A stretch of 41,450 nucleotides of DNA, from NCBI GenBank assembly GCA_028819435.1, contig JAPPLK010000033.1:1-41450 (forward strand). The letters are read 5' to 3'. The notes below the pieces were generated by a model. The model searched no databases. It had not been told where the DNA came from and worked only from the letters and a program-made list of their open reading frames with translations. The stretch is from Nitrospira sp. (GTDB lineage: Bacteria > Nitrospirota > Nitrospiria > Nitrospirales > UBA8639). How positions within the stretch are numbered: the first letter of the stretch is position 1; each line of letters begins with the position of its first letter. Below, one piece after another: positions 24,780-32,949 of the stretch. A program made the position numbers and the translations under genes.

Positions 24780-24892
24780 CTCTCTTTTCGTCATTCCCGC
24801 AATTTTTTAGCGGGAATCCAGCGTCTTTGATTTTTGTAAGAGGCTGAAGTCTTTAATGTAGGCATAATTGCCACGACGCACGGAATTCCCAA

Positions 24893-25675
24893 ATGAAAGC
24901 TCTCAATTATTTCCGTTTTGGGCCGGTGTTGGCCCTGTTGTCATTCGTCTTGTTGCAACCGGCCTACGCTCTCGATTGGAGCCGGACTGAACTGCACCTG
25001 CAATACGGCAACCTGGCCGTGCCGACGTTTGCCGGCGGCGGGGACGCGTACCACTTGATTTATACGGTGCAACATGCCAGCGGCTGGCAATACGGGGACA
25101 ACTATTTTTTTGTCGACACGCTTGACGCCCAGAATTCGGAGTTTCAGGATTTTGACGTCTATGGCGAATGGTACGCGAACCTGAGCCTGGGCAAGATTAC
25201 GGGCCTGAAGATCGGGGCCGGAATCGTGTCGGACGTTGGCGTCATTCTCGGCTTCAATTGGGCTCGTAAGCCCGGCATCAAAAAGTACCTGCCCGGCCTG
25301 CGGCTGTCCCTGGATCTTGGCGGATTCACGTTCGCCAACCTGGATTTTACGGCTTATATTGACGATAGCGAAGGCGTCTCCTCTGGTGGTGCGCCGAGTG
25401 AAGGGGACTCATTCATGATTGACTTCAATTTCATGCGGCCCTTCAAGATTGGCGGAGCCAGTTTCAGCCTCGAAGGGCACGCGGAATATATCGGCGGACG
25501 GAAGAACGAGTTCGGCGGCACCGTCGAGCCATGGATTCTGGCTCAGCCCCAATTGCGATGGAACGCGCACGAACGCTTTGCCCTAGGCATTGAATATCAG
25601 TTTTGGATGAACAAGCTTGGCGACGGAGCCACTGATGAGAGCGTGGTGCAGACGTTGTTTGTCTGGAAGTTCTAG
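24893..25675 (+). CDS. Tsx/OmpK-like outer-membrane channel
   Basis: This predicted outer-membrane beta-barrel of 260 residues has a signal peptide (FGPVLALLSFVLLQPAYA) and processing near LDW. The remainder has alternating beta strands rich in aromatic girdle residues (ELHLQYGNLAVPTFAGG, YGDNYFFVDTLD, FDVYGEWYANLSLGK, PQLRWNAHERFALGIEYQFW). It ends in VWKF, a C-terminal Phe typical of proteins inserted by BAM. The YGDNYFFVD segment and overall length match the Tsx/OmpK nucleoside-specific channel family (also annotated DUF5020). Substrate is not deducible. An unusual AT-rich palindromic block lies upstream. Confidence 0.75.
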   Translation: MKALNYFRFGPVLALLSFVLLQPAYALDWSRTELHLQYGNLAVPTFAGGGDAYHLIYTVQHASGWQYGDNYFFVDTLDAQNSEFQDFDVYGEWYANLSLGKITGLKIGAGIVSDVGVILGFNWARKPGIKKYLPGLRLSLDLGGFTFANLDFTAYIDDSEGVSSGGAPSEGDSFMIDFNFMRPFKIGGASFSLEGHAEYIGGRKNEFGGTVEPWILAQPQLRWNAHERFALGIEYQFWMNKLGDGATDESVVQTLFVWKF

Positions 25676-25744
25676 CGCCGGTGCCGTGGGCTGTGATGGG
25701 ATGACCTACCCGAAGTCGTTCGTCGTCGTGAAGGTGAATGCTGA

Positions 25745-26149
25745 CTAATCTTCTGAGGAATTCTTGAAACACAAGGAAAGGGAATTGATGCAGAACCGTT
25801 GGCCCGTGGGTGCGGGGCCGTCGTCAAAGACGTGCCCCAGGTGGGCATCGCAGCGTCTGCACGTGACTTCCACGCGCGTCATTCCGTAGCTGTGGTCAGT
25901 TTTTGTCCCCACGGCTGCTTCATTCACGGGTTGCGTGAAACTCGGCCAGCCCGTCCCGGATTCGAACTTGTGGTTCGACCGGAACAGGGGGTTCTCACAA
26001 CAGATGCAATGATACGTCCCGTCGGCTTTATGGTGAGAGTAGAGGCCACTGAACGCCGGTTCGGTTCCGGCTTGGCGGGTGACGTAATATTGTTCCGGGG
26101 TGAGTTGTTGCTTCCATTCGTCCTCGGACTTGTGAATTTTATCGGTCAC
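25745..26149 (-). CDS. msrB: Peptide methionine-R-sulfoxide reductase MsrB
   Basis: MsrB reduces the R-epimer of methionine sulfoxide in proteins. The 134 residues show [10 protein letters not shown], the two zinc-binding CxxC pairs (Cys48/Cys51 and Cys97/Cys100) and the catalytic Cys120 in [11 protein letters not shown], where most family members have RYCINS. It has no signal peptide, so it should be cytosolic. It is the last gene of a minus-strand run (secreted protein, DUF5069, MsrB) with gaps of about 40 bp. Confidence 0.94.
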   Translation of the reverse strand: MTDKIHKSEDEWKQQLTPEQYYVTRQAGTEPAFSGLYSHHKADGTYHCICCENPLFRSNHKFESGTGWPSFTQPVNEAAVGTKTDHSYGMTRVEVTCRRCDAHLGHVFDDGPAPTGQRFCINSLSLCFKNSSED

Positions 26150-26188
26150 GTTTCCTCACTATGACTCCTGGATCAAATCCTGGGAGTT

Positions 26189-26752
26189 CTATATCTGGCA
26201 GGAGAGGCCAGACGTTGGGGGCGACGTGGCTTTTTTCTGCACGGCGTCCAGGATCGCACGATCATCCGTGCCGGCGTCCCACACGGTCTGCAAGAACTCG
26301 GCCGGTTCCATGTTTACGCTTCGTAAAAACGGCCGGTCGGCACCACAGCCGAACATGATATCCGGCGCGAGTTCGCCGCGGAGTTTGGCGCGGGCTTTAG
26401 CGATAATGCGGGGTAGCCATCGGTACCCTCCCAAATTGGCATAGCCGGATGGTAGAGTAGCTGACGGAGTCACCACGTTCGAGGACTTTCCCTCTTGTAC
26501 CGTCAGAAAGTACGCGCGGCGGACGTTGGTCATGGCCGCAACGGTCTCGAAGTCGGGCTCACCGTCTTCAACCCAATCTTCCACGAAATCGTACAGTTCT
26601 TGGGCGGAGGTACCGATCGAATCAAGAAACGCCAGGGCCTCATGGCCCACGACCCGTTCAGGACCCCGCCGGCCTTGCTCAAAACGGTGGACGGCTTGTT
26701 CATAAACGTCGCGCAGTTGGGAAAGCCAGTCTTGAGCACGTTCTATTGTCAT
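26189..26752 (-). CDS. DUF5069-family protein
   Basis: The 187-residue product ends with the DUF5069 signature: YANLGGYRWLPRIIAKARAK, GELAPDIMFGCGADRPFL and VWDAGTDDRAILDAV. The function of this family is not established. The N-terminal third is helical (ERAQDWLSQLRDVYEQAVHR). I start at the ATG at 26752 because the longer frame to 26920 overlaps the end of the upstream gene and shows no conserved sequence. It lies 39 bp before msrB and 43 bp after the 457-residue secreted protein gene. Confidence 0.7.
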   Translation of the reverse strand: MTIERAQDWLSQLRDVYEQAVHRFEQGRRGPERVVGHEALAFLDSIGTSAQELYDFVEDWVEDGEPDFETVAAMTNVRRAYFLTVQEGKSSNVVTPSATLPSGYANLGGYRWLPRIIAKARAKLRGELAPDIMFGCGADRPFLRSVNMEPAEFLQTVWDAGTDDRAILDAVQKKATSPPTSGLSCQI

Positions 26753-26795
26753 GACTGTATTGTCAGGGGAAAATGGGAGTATCGTCAAGTTCCCT

Positions 26796-28169
26796 TCAAG
26801 GGAGTGATTGGGGAAGGGGGTCAGAGAGGTCGGATGCGTTTGCAAGCCGATGAAACGCGAGGTAGTCCATGGCTGCCCCTCGCACAGTAATTCCTTTTGC
26901 GAGGAGTTCGCGGTGCGCACGTGGCGTGGGTTTGCCCGTCATCCACAATTCGACTTTTTTGAGTCCTTTGGAGGACGTCCATGTTGCAACGGTTTCTGCG
27001 GATTCGGCAAGTTCGGATCGCCAAGGAAGAAACTCGACGGGCAACATGCCGATCAACGTGTGATCGCGCGTCAATCCCATCAACAGCCTGTCGTCAATCG
27101 CCACGAATTCCTCAAGCGGTTTCACGTTTTGGTGGTATGAGAGCAACATTTCAGCTATTCGTTGAAAGAACAAGGCTTCCTCTTCGAACCGGGCCGACGT
27201 GGCGACTTTAAAAAACGTTTTTCGATTCTTGACGATATTCATTTCGAACAGCGCCTGGACTAGCACCGTCTCATGACGAGGAGAGTACCAGGGATGTTGG
27301 AGGAAAGTTTCGATGAGCGAGTCGTCAAGCCCCATAATTTCCAGTTTGTCACGGTTCAGGTGTCGCAGTTCTTCAGGCGTATGATCTCGTAAAAGTTCGC
27401 CGACGGTTGTACTGAACGACGTTCCGGTGAGCACGGCTCCGGCCGGACCTCCGATGGGTAGCGTTGCGAGTCGAACGGCTGCGTCCCCGGCGTATCCTGC
27501 CCAACTCAAGCTATTAAGTTTTTCCTGCAAGATCCGGTTGGAGGAATAGACGTCCACACCAAAATGATTGGCCACTTGTCGTTTCACTGTTGAAAAACCC
27601 AGCAATTCTGCGTTCTCGGGGTCTTCAAGGCTTCCTCGTTTGCCGACCGCCATTTCGCCGATGCGTGTCGCCATGTGCCACATGCCCTTAGGTATGGCCA
27701 AAAGAGTTTTCTTGGGTTCGTTAACCAGGCCCAACATAAATTTAAAGGGGCTCAGGATTGCATGCTTTGCCCCCGCTGCCACACTTTGAATGTGATTCAC
27801 TTCTTCGTCCATGGTAGCGATCGTCTGAATCTCCTGAATGCGGATTTTCAGCATCTCACCCCCGTAGGCCTCGAATTGGCCATACGGCGAGGTGATTCTG
27901 TAACGGTGAGTATGGCGAAAAGGGACAACCTCATCCAAAACGGTATGGTGCGGCCCTTTCCGAACGTCAGACGGGAGGATGGCCCTGGCGTCGAGAGTGG
28001 ACGGAGCTTCATAGTCGGTGGTTGTCGAAGAATGAGGCAAAAATGAAACGGCTGTGGCGAAATTTGCACACAGAAGTGCGCAAGAAATGGTGGTCACAAG
28101 GGTCAGGGACCATGGACGGCCACCATGCCCCTTTAGCGTATGGGATGAGATATCCACGTGTTTTTGCAT
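26796..28169 (-). CDS. Large secreted protein of unknown function
   Basis: About 457 residues starting at the ATG at 28169 (MQKHVDISS), preceded by GAGAGCAAGG. A hydrophobic stretch, SLTLVTTISCALLCANFATA, at about 20-40 looks like a signal peptide with a long N-region. The mature part begins with a beta-rich section (RYRITSPYGQFEAYGGEML). A helical region follows, including LRHLNRDKLEIMGLDDSLIE and WYSPRHETVLVQALFEM, and near the end is WMTGKPTPRAHRELLAKGIT. I do not recognise the family. No catalytic motif or lipobox is obvious. It heads a three-gene run with DUF5069 and MsrB. Confidence 0.6.
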   Translation of the reverse strand: MQKHVDISSHTLKGHGGRPWSLTLVTTISCALLCANFATAVSFLPHSSTTTDYEAPSTLDARAILPSDVRKGPHHTVLDEVVPFRHTHRYRITSPYGQFEAYGGEMLKIRIQEIQTIATMDEEVNHIQSVAAGAKHAILSPFKFMLGLVNEPKKTLLAIPKGMWHMATRIGEMAVGKRGSLEDPENAELLGFSTVKRQVANHFGVDVYSSNRILQEKLNSLSWAGYAGDAAVRLATLPIGGPAGAVLTGTSFSTTVGELLRDHTPEELRHLNRDKLEIMGLDDSLIETFLQHPWYSPRHETVLVQALFEMNIVKNRKTFFKVATSARFEEEALFFQRIAEMLLSYHQNVKPLEEFVAIDDRLLMGLTRDHTLIGMLPVEFLPWRSELAESAETVATWTSSKGLKKVELWMTGKPTPRAHRELLAKGITVRGAAMDYLAFHRLANASDLSDPLPQSLP

Positions 28170-28375
28170 AGCCTTGCTCTCAACTATTGGCCAATGCACA
28201 TTGGACAGCAAGCGCTACCTTAGCAATAACTACTAAATTAAGCAAATTTCGTTCCAGATTGGATCTTGTGGGAATCTTTTCGGATTGAATATGGTGTTCC
28301 ATTAGGTAATTCCCGTCTCTTGTCCCTTGTCGGGGGTACTCGCTAAGCTCTCTGGATTATCCGGAAATACTCCAT
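28170..28375. other. Gap upstream of the second complete MITE copy
   Basis: About 200 bp of moderately AT-rich DNA between divergent genes. I see no coding sequence and none of the hairpin repeats common elsewhere. It presumably contains promoters for the minus-strand operon and, through the element, for endonuclease Q. No pair of promoter boxes is convincing. Confidence 0.3.
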
Positions 28376-28517
28376 GGAACCTCTGAGTTATTGTGATAGC
28401 GGGATGCAGGGCAAGGCGTCCCGGAGCGAAACCCGAAGCTTATCATGGAGATAGGTGAGGGTTGAGCGAGGACACAACGCAGCCATGCGCCCGATAGTGC
28501 AATAAATCAGAGGTTCC
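28376..28517 (+). mobile_element. 142-bp MITE-like element directly before the endonuclease Q start
   Basis: This second complete copy has the same length and orientation as the copy at 10196-10337 and differs at five positions. One change turns the GTG used by the LOG gene into GCG. The right-hand terminal repeat CAGAGGTTCC ends 3 bp before the ATG of the next gene, so its AGAGG falls at ribosome-site distance. The flanks (CCAT and TTCA) show no clear target duplication. Confidence 0.88.
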
Positions 28518-28520
28518 TTC

Positions 28521-29807
28521 ATGTCATTCATCGCCGATCTCCACATTCATTCCCGCTATTCCCGCGCCGTCAGCAGGGACATGGTCCCGGAGAGTCTCTA
28601 TCGCTGGGCGCAGCTTAAGGGGATTACCGTTGTCGGAACGGGAGATTTCACGCATCCTGCCTGGTTCACCGAACTTCAGGAGAAACTCGAACCGGCCGAG
28701 CCGGGTCTCTATCGCCTGAAGCCGGAACTGGCGGCTCCAGTGGACGCCGAAATTCCCGCAGCCTGCCAAGCCGAAGTCCGGTTCATGCTGACGTCCGAGA
28801 TCAGTAGTATCTATAAGCGCCATGAACGTACGCGCAAAGTACATAACCTGATCTTTGCGCCGAGTTTCAGCGCCGTGGCGAACATGACGGATAAATTGGC
28901 GCGTATCGGTAACCTTCATTCCGATGGACGGCCTATCCTGGGGTTGGACAGTGAGGAATTGTTGCGCATCATGCTGGAGCGCGCTCCGGAGGCCTTGTTT
29001 GTCCCGGCCCATGCCTGGACCCCGCATTTTTCGGTGTTCGGGGCCAACTCGGGATTTGATTCGCTGGAAGAATGTTTCGGGGATTTGAGTCCCCATATCC
29101 AAGTGATTGAGACCGGACTGTCATCGGATCCCCCTATGAATTGGCGCCTGAGTCAACTCGACGGTATTACCCTGATCTCGAACTCCGATGCCCATTCGCC
29201 GAGCAAACTTGGCCGTGAAGCCAACGTGTTGAACGGCGACTTGTCGTTCGACGGCATCAAGGCGGCCTTTACGAGTGGGGAGCCCGCGCTTTTTTGGGGG
29301 ACGATCGAGTTTTTTCCGGAAGAAGGCAAGTACCATTTCGACGGACACCGAAACTGTCAGGTCCGCATGTCTCCGGAGGAAGCCAGGGCCCACGATGATG
29401 CGTGTCCCGAATGCGGGAAGCCCGTGACGCGCGGGGTCATGCACCGCGTCGAAATATTGGCCGACCAGCCTGCAGGTCATCGCGCTCAGAGGGCGTTGCC
29501 TTACCGGAGTTTGGTCCCGTTGGTCGAGTTGATTTCGGAGGTTCGTGGCGCCGGAGTGAATACCAAAGGGGTCACCGAAGTCTATAAACAGTTGTTGGCG
29601 AGTCTGGGCAATGAGTTCGAGATTTTGATGAACGTGCCCATTGCGGCCATCGAAGAGAATGGAGGAATGCTCCTGGCCCTGGCGATCCAACGCATGCGCG
29701 AGGGCAACGTGACTATCGCCCCTGGCTACGACGGGGAGTACGGAACCGTTCGCCTGCTGTCTCAAGAGGATCGGCAATCCCATGCCTCGCAAACGTCATT
29801 GTTCTGA
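28521..29807 (+). CDS. Endonuclease Q (PHP-domain repair endonuclease)
   Basis: EndoQ nicks DNA 5' of deaminated bases such as uracil and hypoxanthine; it is best known from Thermococcales and some bacteria. The 428 residues begin with the PHP metal-site motif ADLHIHSRYSR. TGDFTHPAW, LTSEISSIYKRHERTRKVHN, PAHAWTPHFSVFGANSGFDS and NSDAHSPSKLGREAN follow. A zinc-binding segment includes CPECGKPVTRGVMHRVE. The last five residues are QTSLF, matching the bacterial sliding-clamp motif QxS/DLF. The UvrD-type helicase begins 44 bp downstream; in some bacteria these two activities are fused in one protein. The ribosome site comes from the repeat element. Confidence 0.87.
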   Translation: MSFIADLHIHSRYSRAVSRDMVPESLYRWAQLKGITVVGTGDFTHPAWFTELQEKLEPAEPGLYRLKPELAAPVDAEIPAACQAEVRFMLTSEISSIYKRHERTRKVHNLIFAPSFSAVANMTDKLARIGNLHSDGRPILGLDSEELLRIMLERAPEALFVPAHAWTPHFSVFGANSGFDSLEECFGDLSPHIQVIETGLSSDPPMNWRLSQLDGITLISNSDAHSPSKLGREANVLNGDLSFDGIKAAFTSGEPALFWGTIEFFPEEGKYHFDGHRNCQVRMSPEEARAHDDACPECGKPVTRGVMHRVEILADQPAGHRAQRALPYRSLVPLVELISEVRGAGVNTKGVTEVYKQLLASLGNEFEILMNVPIAAIEENGGMLLALAIQRMREGNVTIAPGYDGEYGTVRLLSQEDRQSHASQTSLF

Positions 29808-29851
29808 CGTGTTTCGTTTGTTGCGGGCTTCCTTGGCAAAGTGATGCGTCC

Positions 29852-31852
29852 ATGAACGTCGAGACCAACCGTTGGCTCGAGGGCCTCAATGACCGGCAGC
29901 GGGAAGCCGTGCTTGCTGGTGACGGTCCGGTACTTGTTGTCGCAGGGCCTGGGACCGGAAAGACCAAAACGTTGACAGTTCGTCTCGCGTACCTGCTGGC
30001 TGAGCGGCACGTCGCGCCTGAGGCGCTGCTGGCCGTGACCTTTACGACGCGGGCGGCGCGAGAAATGCGTGAACGGTTAGCCCGGCTCATCGGGTCACAG
30101 GCGGACAGGGCGTTCCTGGGAACCTTCCATAGCTTTTGTTTTCAGTTGCTGAAAGCGGAAGGACATCGACTCGACCTGCCACCCGACTTCGGCGTGGCTG
30201 ATCGCCGTGATCAAATCACGATTATGCAACGGGCCTTGCGGCGATTGGGCCAGCCGGATACGCGAACCGCCACCCAACGAAAGCTGCACGAGGTGATCGC
30301 GTTCCGCCATCGGCAGGCCACGATCGAGCCGCCAGTGGATGACGCGGGTCTGGCTGAAATTGCCGAAGCCTATCAACGACAATTGCGTCAATGCGGTTTG
30401 CTGGATTTCGATGAATTGTTGTTCCTCCTTGTCCGGCTGCTTGAAGGTTATGCCGACGTTAGGGAAAGCCTGCGACAACGATATGCGCACGTGTTGGTCG
30501 ATGAATATCAGGACGTCGATCCGGTGCAACAGCAACTGTTGCGGTTCCTGGCCGGCGACCGAAACCGCCTTTGGGCCGTGGGAGACTGTGACCAGGCGAT
30601 CTACGCGTTTCGGGGCGCGGAGTCCGAACACCTGTTACGGTTTGAGCAGTATTTTCCGAATGGGCGAGTCATCACGTTGGAACAGAGTTATCGCTTCACC
30701 ACGCAGATTGCGGCCGTGGCCTCCCAGGTTATCCGGCGGAACGCGTCACGCCGGCCCTTGACCTTGAATGCAGCGAATGCGTCCGGGGTGCCGGTTCACG
30801 TCGTGAGCTTTCCCGACGAACGGGCCGAAGCCGCGTGGATCGTCGGGCAGATCGAGGAAAGCGTGGGTGGCACCAGTCATTATCAACAGTACAAGGGAAA
30901 AGTGACCGATACCGTGAGCCAACGAGAGCAAAGCTTCCGGGACGTGGCCGTGTTGAGTCGTCTTCACGCCCTGACGAAGCCGCTTCAAGAGGCCTTGAAA
31001 AACTCGGGCATTCCGCATCGGGTCGTGGGCGAAGCCCGGTTCTTTGACAAGAGCATCGTCAAGGACGTGCTGGCGTACCTGCGGGTTATCCACAATCCGC
31101 ACGACGACAGTAGTTTTGCACGCGTGCTCAATTGTCCGTCTCGGGGAATCGGTAATCAGACGCAAGCGGCCCTTGAAGCCAAGGCTGAACAACGTGGTCT
31201 TTCGCTGTATGCCGTCTTGGGTCAATCCTCGGTTCTTTCGTCGTCTCAAATGAAAGCGGTCAAGTTGCTGATGACGCTCATGGAAGACGTCCAAAGGAAC
31301 AAGGCGGAGCAATCTCTTGCACAGTTCATTGCGCACGTGGCCGACGTCACGGGTCTCAGGCAGTGGAGGATTGACCATGACCCGCGTCATGAAGATGACC
31401 TGTTGCTGCTGCGCTCAATCGCCGCAAAATATGATGGGGTGCCCACGGGAACGGCGCTTGAGCAATTTCTGGAAGAAGCGTCGTTGGCCGTCGAGGTCGA
31501 TGACTATGATGCCTCCATCGACGCGGTGAGCCTGATGACCATCCATGCCGCAAAGGGATTGGAGTTCCCCGAAGTGATGCTCTGTGGGGTCGAAGAAGGG
31601 AACTTGCCGCGTGAAAAAGCAGACCTTGAGGAAGAACGTCGTCTGTTCTACGTCGGGTTGACGCGCGCCAAAGAACGGGTGTGGCTCCTCAATTGCCGCA
31701 ACCGGTTTTTGTTCGGGGAACGCAGAGACCGCGAACCGTCGCGATTTCTTCAGGAATTCGACGACAGTCTCAAAGAAACCACCATTATGCCCGACCGACC
31801 GCGACGGTCCAAACCGGAACCTGAACCGGGACAACTGTCTCTATTGGGGTAG
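29852..31852 (+). CDS. UvrD/PcrA-type superfamily 1 DNA helicase
   Basis: This 3'-5' DNA helicase of 666 residues has all SF1 motifs visible: the Q-motif LNDRQREAV, Walker A AGPGTGKTKTL, TFTTRAAREM (Ia), VDEYQDVDPVQ (II), WAVGDCDQAIYAFRGA (III), LEQSYRF (IV), LMTIHAAKGLEFPEV (V) and FYVGLTRAKERV (VI). The disordered tail ends PGQLSLLG, a near-consensus beta-clamp binding peptide. It follows endonuclease Q by 44 bp, pointing to a repair pathway in which the nick made by EndoQ is opened by the helicase. No exonuclease domain is present. Confidence 0.92.
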   Translation: MNVETNRWLEGLNDRQREAVLAGDGPVLVVAGPGTGKTKTLTVRLAYLLAERHVAPEALLAVTFTTRAAREMRERLARLIGSQADRAFLGTFHSFCFQLLKAEGHRLDLPPDFGVADRRDQITIMQRALRRLGQPDTRTATQRKLHEVIAFRHRQATIEPPVDDAGLAEIAEAYQRQLRQCGLLDFDELLFLLVRLLEGYADVRESLRQRYAHVLVDEYQDVDPVQQQLLRFLAGDRNRLWAVGDCDQAIYAFRGAESEHLLRFEQYFPNGRVITLEQSYRFTTQIAAVASQVIRRNASRRPLTLNAANASGVPVHVVSFPDERAEAAWIVGQIEESVGGTSHYQQYKGKVTDTVSQREQSFRDVAVLSRLHALTKPLQEALKNSGIPHRVVGEARFFDKSIVKDVLAYLRVIHNPHDDSSFARVLNCPSRGIGNQTQAALEAKAEQRGLSLYAVLGQSSVLSSSQMKAVKLLMTLMEDVQRNKAEQSLAQFIAHVADVTGLRQWRIDHDPRHEDDLLLLRSIAAKYDGVPTGTALEQFLEEASLAVEVDDYDASIDAVSLMTIHAAKGLEFPEVMLCGVEEGNLPREKADLEEERRLFYVGLTRAKERVWLLNCRNRFLFGERRDREPSRFLQEFDDSLKETTIMPDRPRRSKPEPEPGQLSLLG

Positions 31853-31919
31853 GAGTTTCCCTCTTTTTGCCTGGAATCCTCTCCCCATCACAACTACCTC
31901 TTAGCCCCGTTCGATATGA

Positions 31920-31949
31920 TTGACTTAATTTTATCTCGTACCTGATATT
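31920..31949 (+). promoter_or_regulatory. Possible promoter entering the accessory island
   Basis: TTGACT at 31920-31925 and GATATT at 31944-31949, 18 bases apart, precede the DUF2442 gene. The area is AT-rich, which raises the chance of false matches. Confidence 0.3.
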
Positions 31950-31987
31950 TGTTGCGCTTTTCGAAAAGTTAATCGAGGAACATTACC

Positions 31988-32257
31988 ATGAGATCATCAA
32001 CGCCTGGGAACGACACTTCGACGACTGAAATTACGCATATCTCTTCATATGGGATATGGCTGCTTGCAGACAACGAGGAATTTTTCATGTCGTATGATGA
32101 CTTCCCTTGGTTTAAGGATCAGCCTGTCAGGGCAATATTAAATGTGGAACAGCCAGTTCAAGGCCACTTTTACTGGCCGGAAATCGATGTGGATTTATCC
32201 AAAGAGATTATTAATAACCCTGACAGGTTCCCGCTCAAGGCAAAAACCACGTCATGA
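31988..32257 (+). CDS. DUF2442 protein
   Basis: The 89-residue product matches the DUF2442 pattern: ITHISSYGIWLLADNEEFF, FPWFKDQPVRAILNV and FYWPEIDVDLSKEII with a PLKAK end. DUF2442 genes often travel in pairs with DUF4160 genes in a toxin-antitoxin-like layout, but no DUF4160 gene is next to it here. The ATG is preceded by CGAGGAACATTACC. Codon pairing (GAT-GTG, AAT-GTG) differs from the core genes of the window, consistent with transfer. Its TGA overlaps the ATG of a cas1 fragment. Confidence 0.75.
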   Translation: MRSSTPGNDTSTTEITHISSYGIWLLADNEEFFMSYDDFPWFKDQPVRAILNVEQPVQGHFYWPEIDVDLSKEIINNPDRFPLKAKTTS

Positions 32258-32418
32258 AGCATCTCGTCATCTCTGACTACGGTGCCTTTTGGGGCTGGAG
32301 AGTCACCGTTTGGCAGTCAGACAGGATGACGAAACCCGATATTACCCGCTTAATCGTCTTTGCACAGGTTTTTCAACCATAAAAAGTGAGAGTCGGCCAC
32401 ATAAAAAAGGGCACTAAG
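32254..32418 (+). pseudogene. cas1: Truncated, frameshifted 5' end of a CRISPR cas1 gene
   Basis: From the ATG at 32254 the frame reads MKHLVISDYGAF, the start of Cas1 integrases. After a T4 run at 32287-32290 the Cas1-like sequence continues in a shifted frame: LGLESHRLAVRQDDETRYYP followed by LNRL. Restoring a fifth T would join the two parts. The similarity ends near 32355, and the rest of the roughly 300-residue protein is missing. From there the DNA is shared with the 3' end of the opposite-strand RelA/SpoT gene. No cas2, effector genes or CRISPR array remain. The recognition is by eye from the conserved Cas1 N-terminus. Confidence 0.6.
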
Positions 32419-32944
32419 AGCCTGAAAATCTTTTTCCTGGTCCTGAGGTATTTCGTCGGATTGTTTGTAAAAAAGATGTTGGGAAATGGATGCCCAAGCA
32501 TGCTGGGCGATTGTTCTGATCTGTATTTCAAAAGGCAAATCATGCAGATTGGTGGAAGAGTTCTGTTCGGTGCTTAACTTGGCGATGACGTGGGCGGACA
32601 AATAACCAAAACGGTCGGACTCTTTGCTTTCAATTTTGTCTTCATCACTGATGACTTCAAAAGTTTCACGAACAACGTCTTTGATCTTTGCTACATCGTC
32701 TCGATAAAGGCAGATGACTCGTATTCCTACGATGTCGTTGATTTCCTGAAAAGGGTTTTGAAGGTTTTTTCTCCGACTTTTCTCCATGAATGAATCGAAT
32801 TCTTTGACTCTGCCGTTAACCGTGTCGAAAGGTATTTTTTTTGTGAGAAATACTCTGCTGGAGGCTAATGGCAACTCTGTCCTTCATATTTTTAAGGTCA
32901 AGGTATCTCCGTGCAAACTCTTGCCTGAGTTCTTCGCCATTCAT
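32350..32944 (-). CDS. RelA/SpoT-domain nucleotide pyrophosphotransferase, split by an A8 run
   Basis: The RelA/SpoT synthetase domain transfers pyrophosphate from ATP. Conserved elements are NGRVKEFDSFMEKSRRK, NDIVGIRVICLYRDDV (catalytic Asp region), RFGYLSAHVI (guanine-stacking Tyr) and FEIQIRTIAQHAWASISQHL, so the active site looks intact. No hydrolase domain is present. The first 37 codons, from ATG 32944 (MNGEELRQEFARRYLDL...), are in a different frame. The frames meet at eight A's on the coding strand (32835-32842); seven would give one 197-residue protein. A GrlR-like gene ends 5 bp upstream on the same strand. It may be a phase-switched small alarmone synthetase, a toxin of the toxSAS kind, a decayed gene, or a sequencing error. 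Confidence 0.75.
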
Positions 32945-32949
32945 ACTTG

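Noticed and set aside
28376-28517. Target-site duplication at the second element copy
   Set aside because: The flanking bases CCAT and TTCA do not match; only a weak CAT similarity exists with an offset, so I do not claim one.
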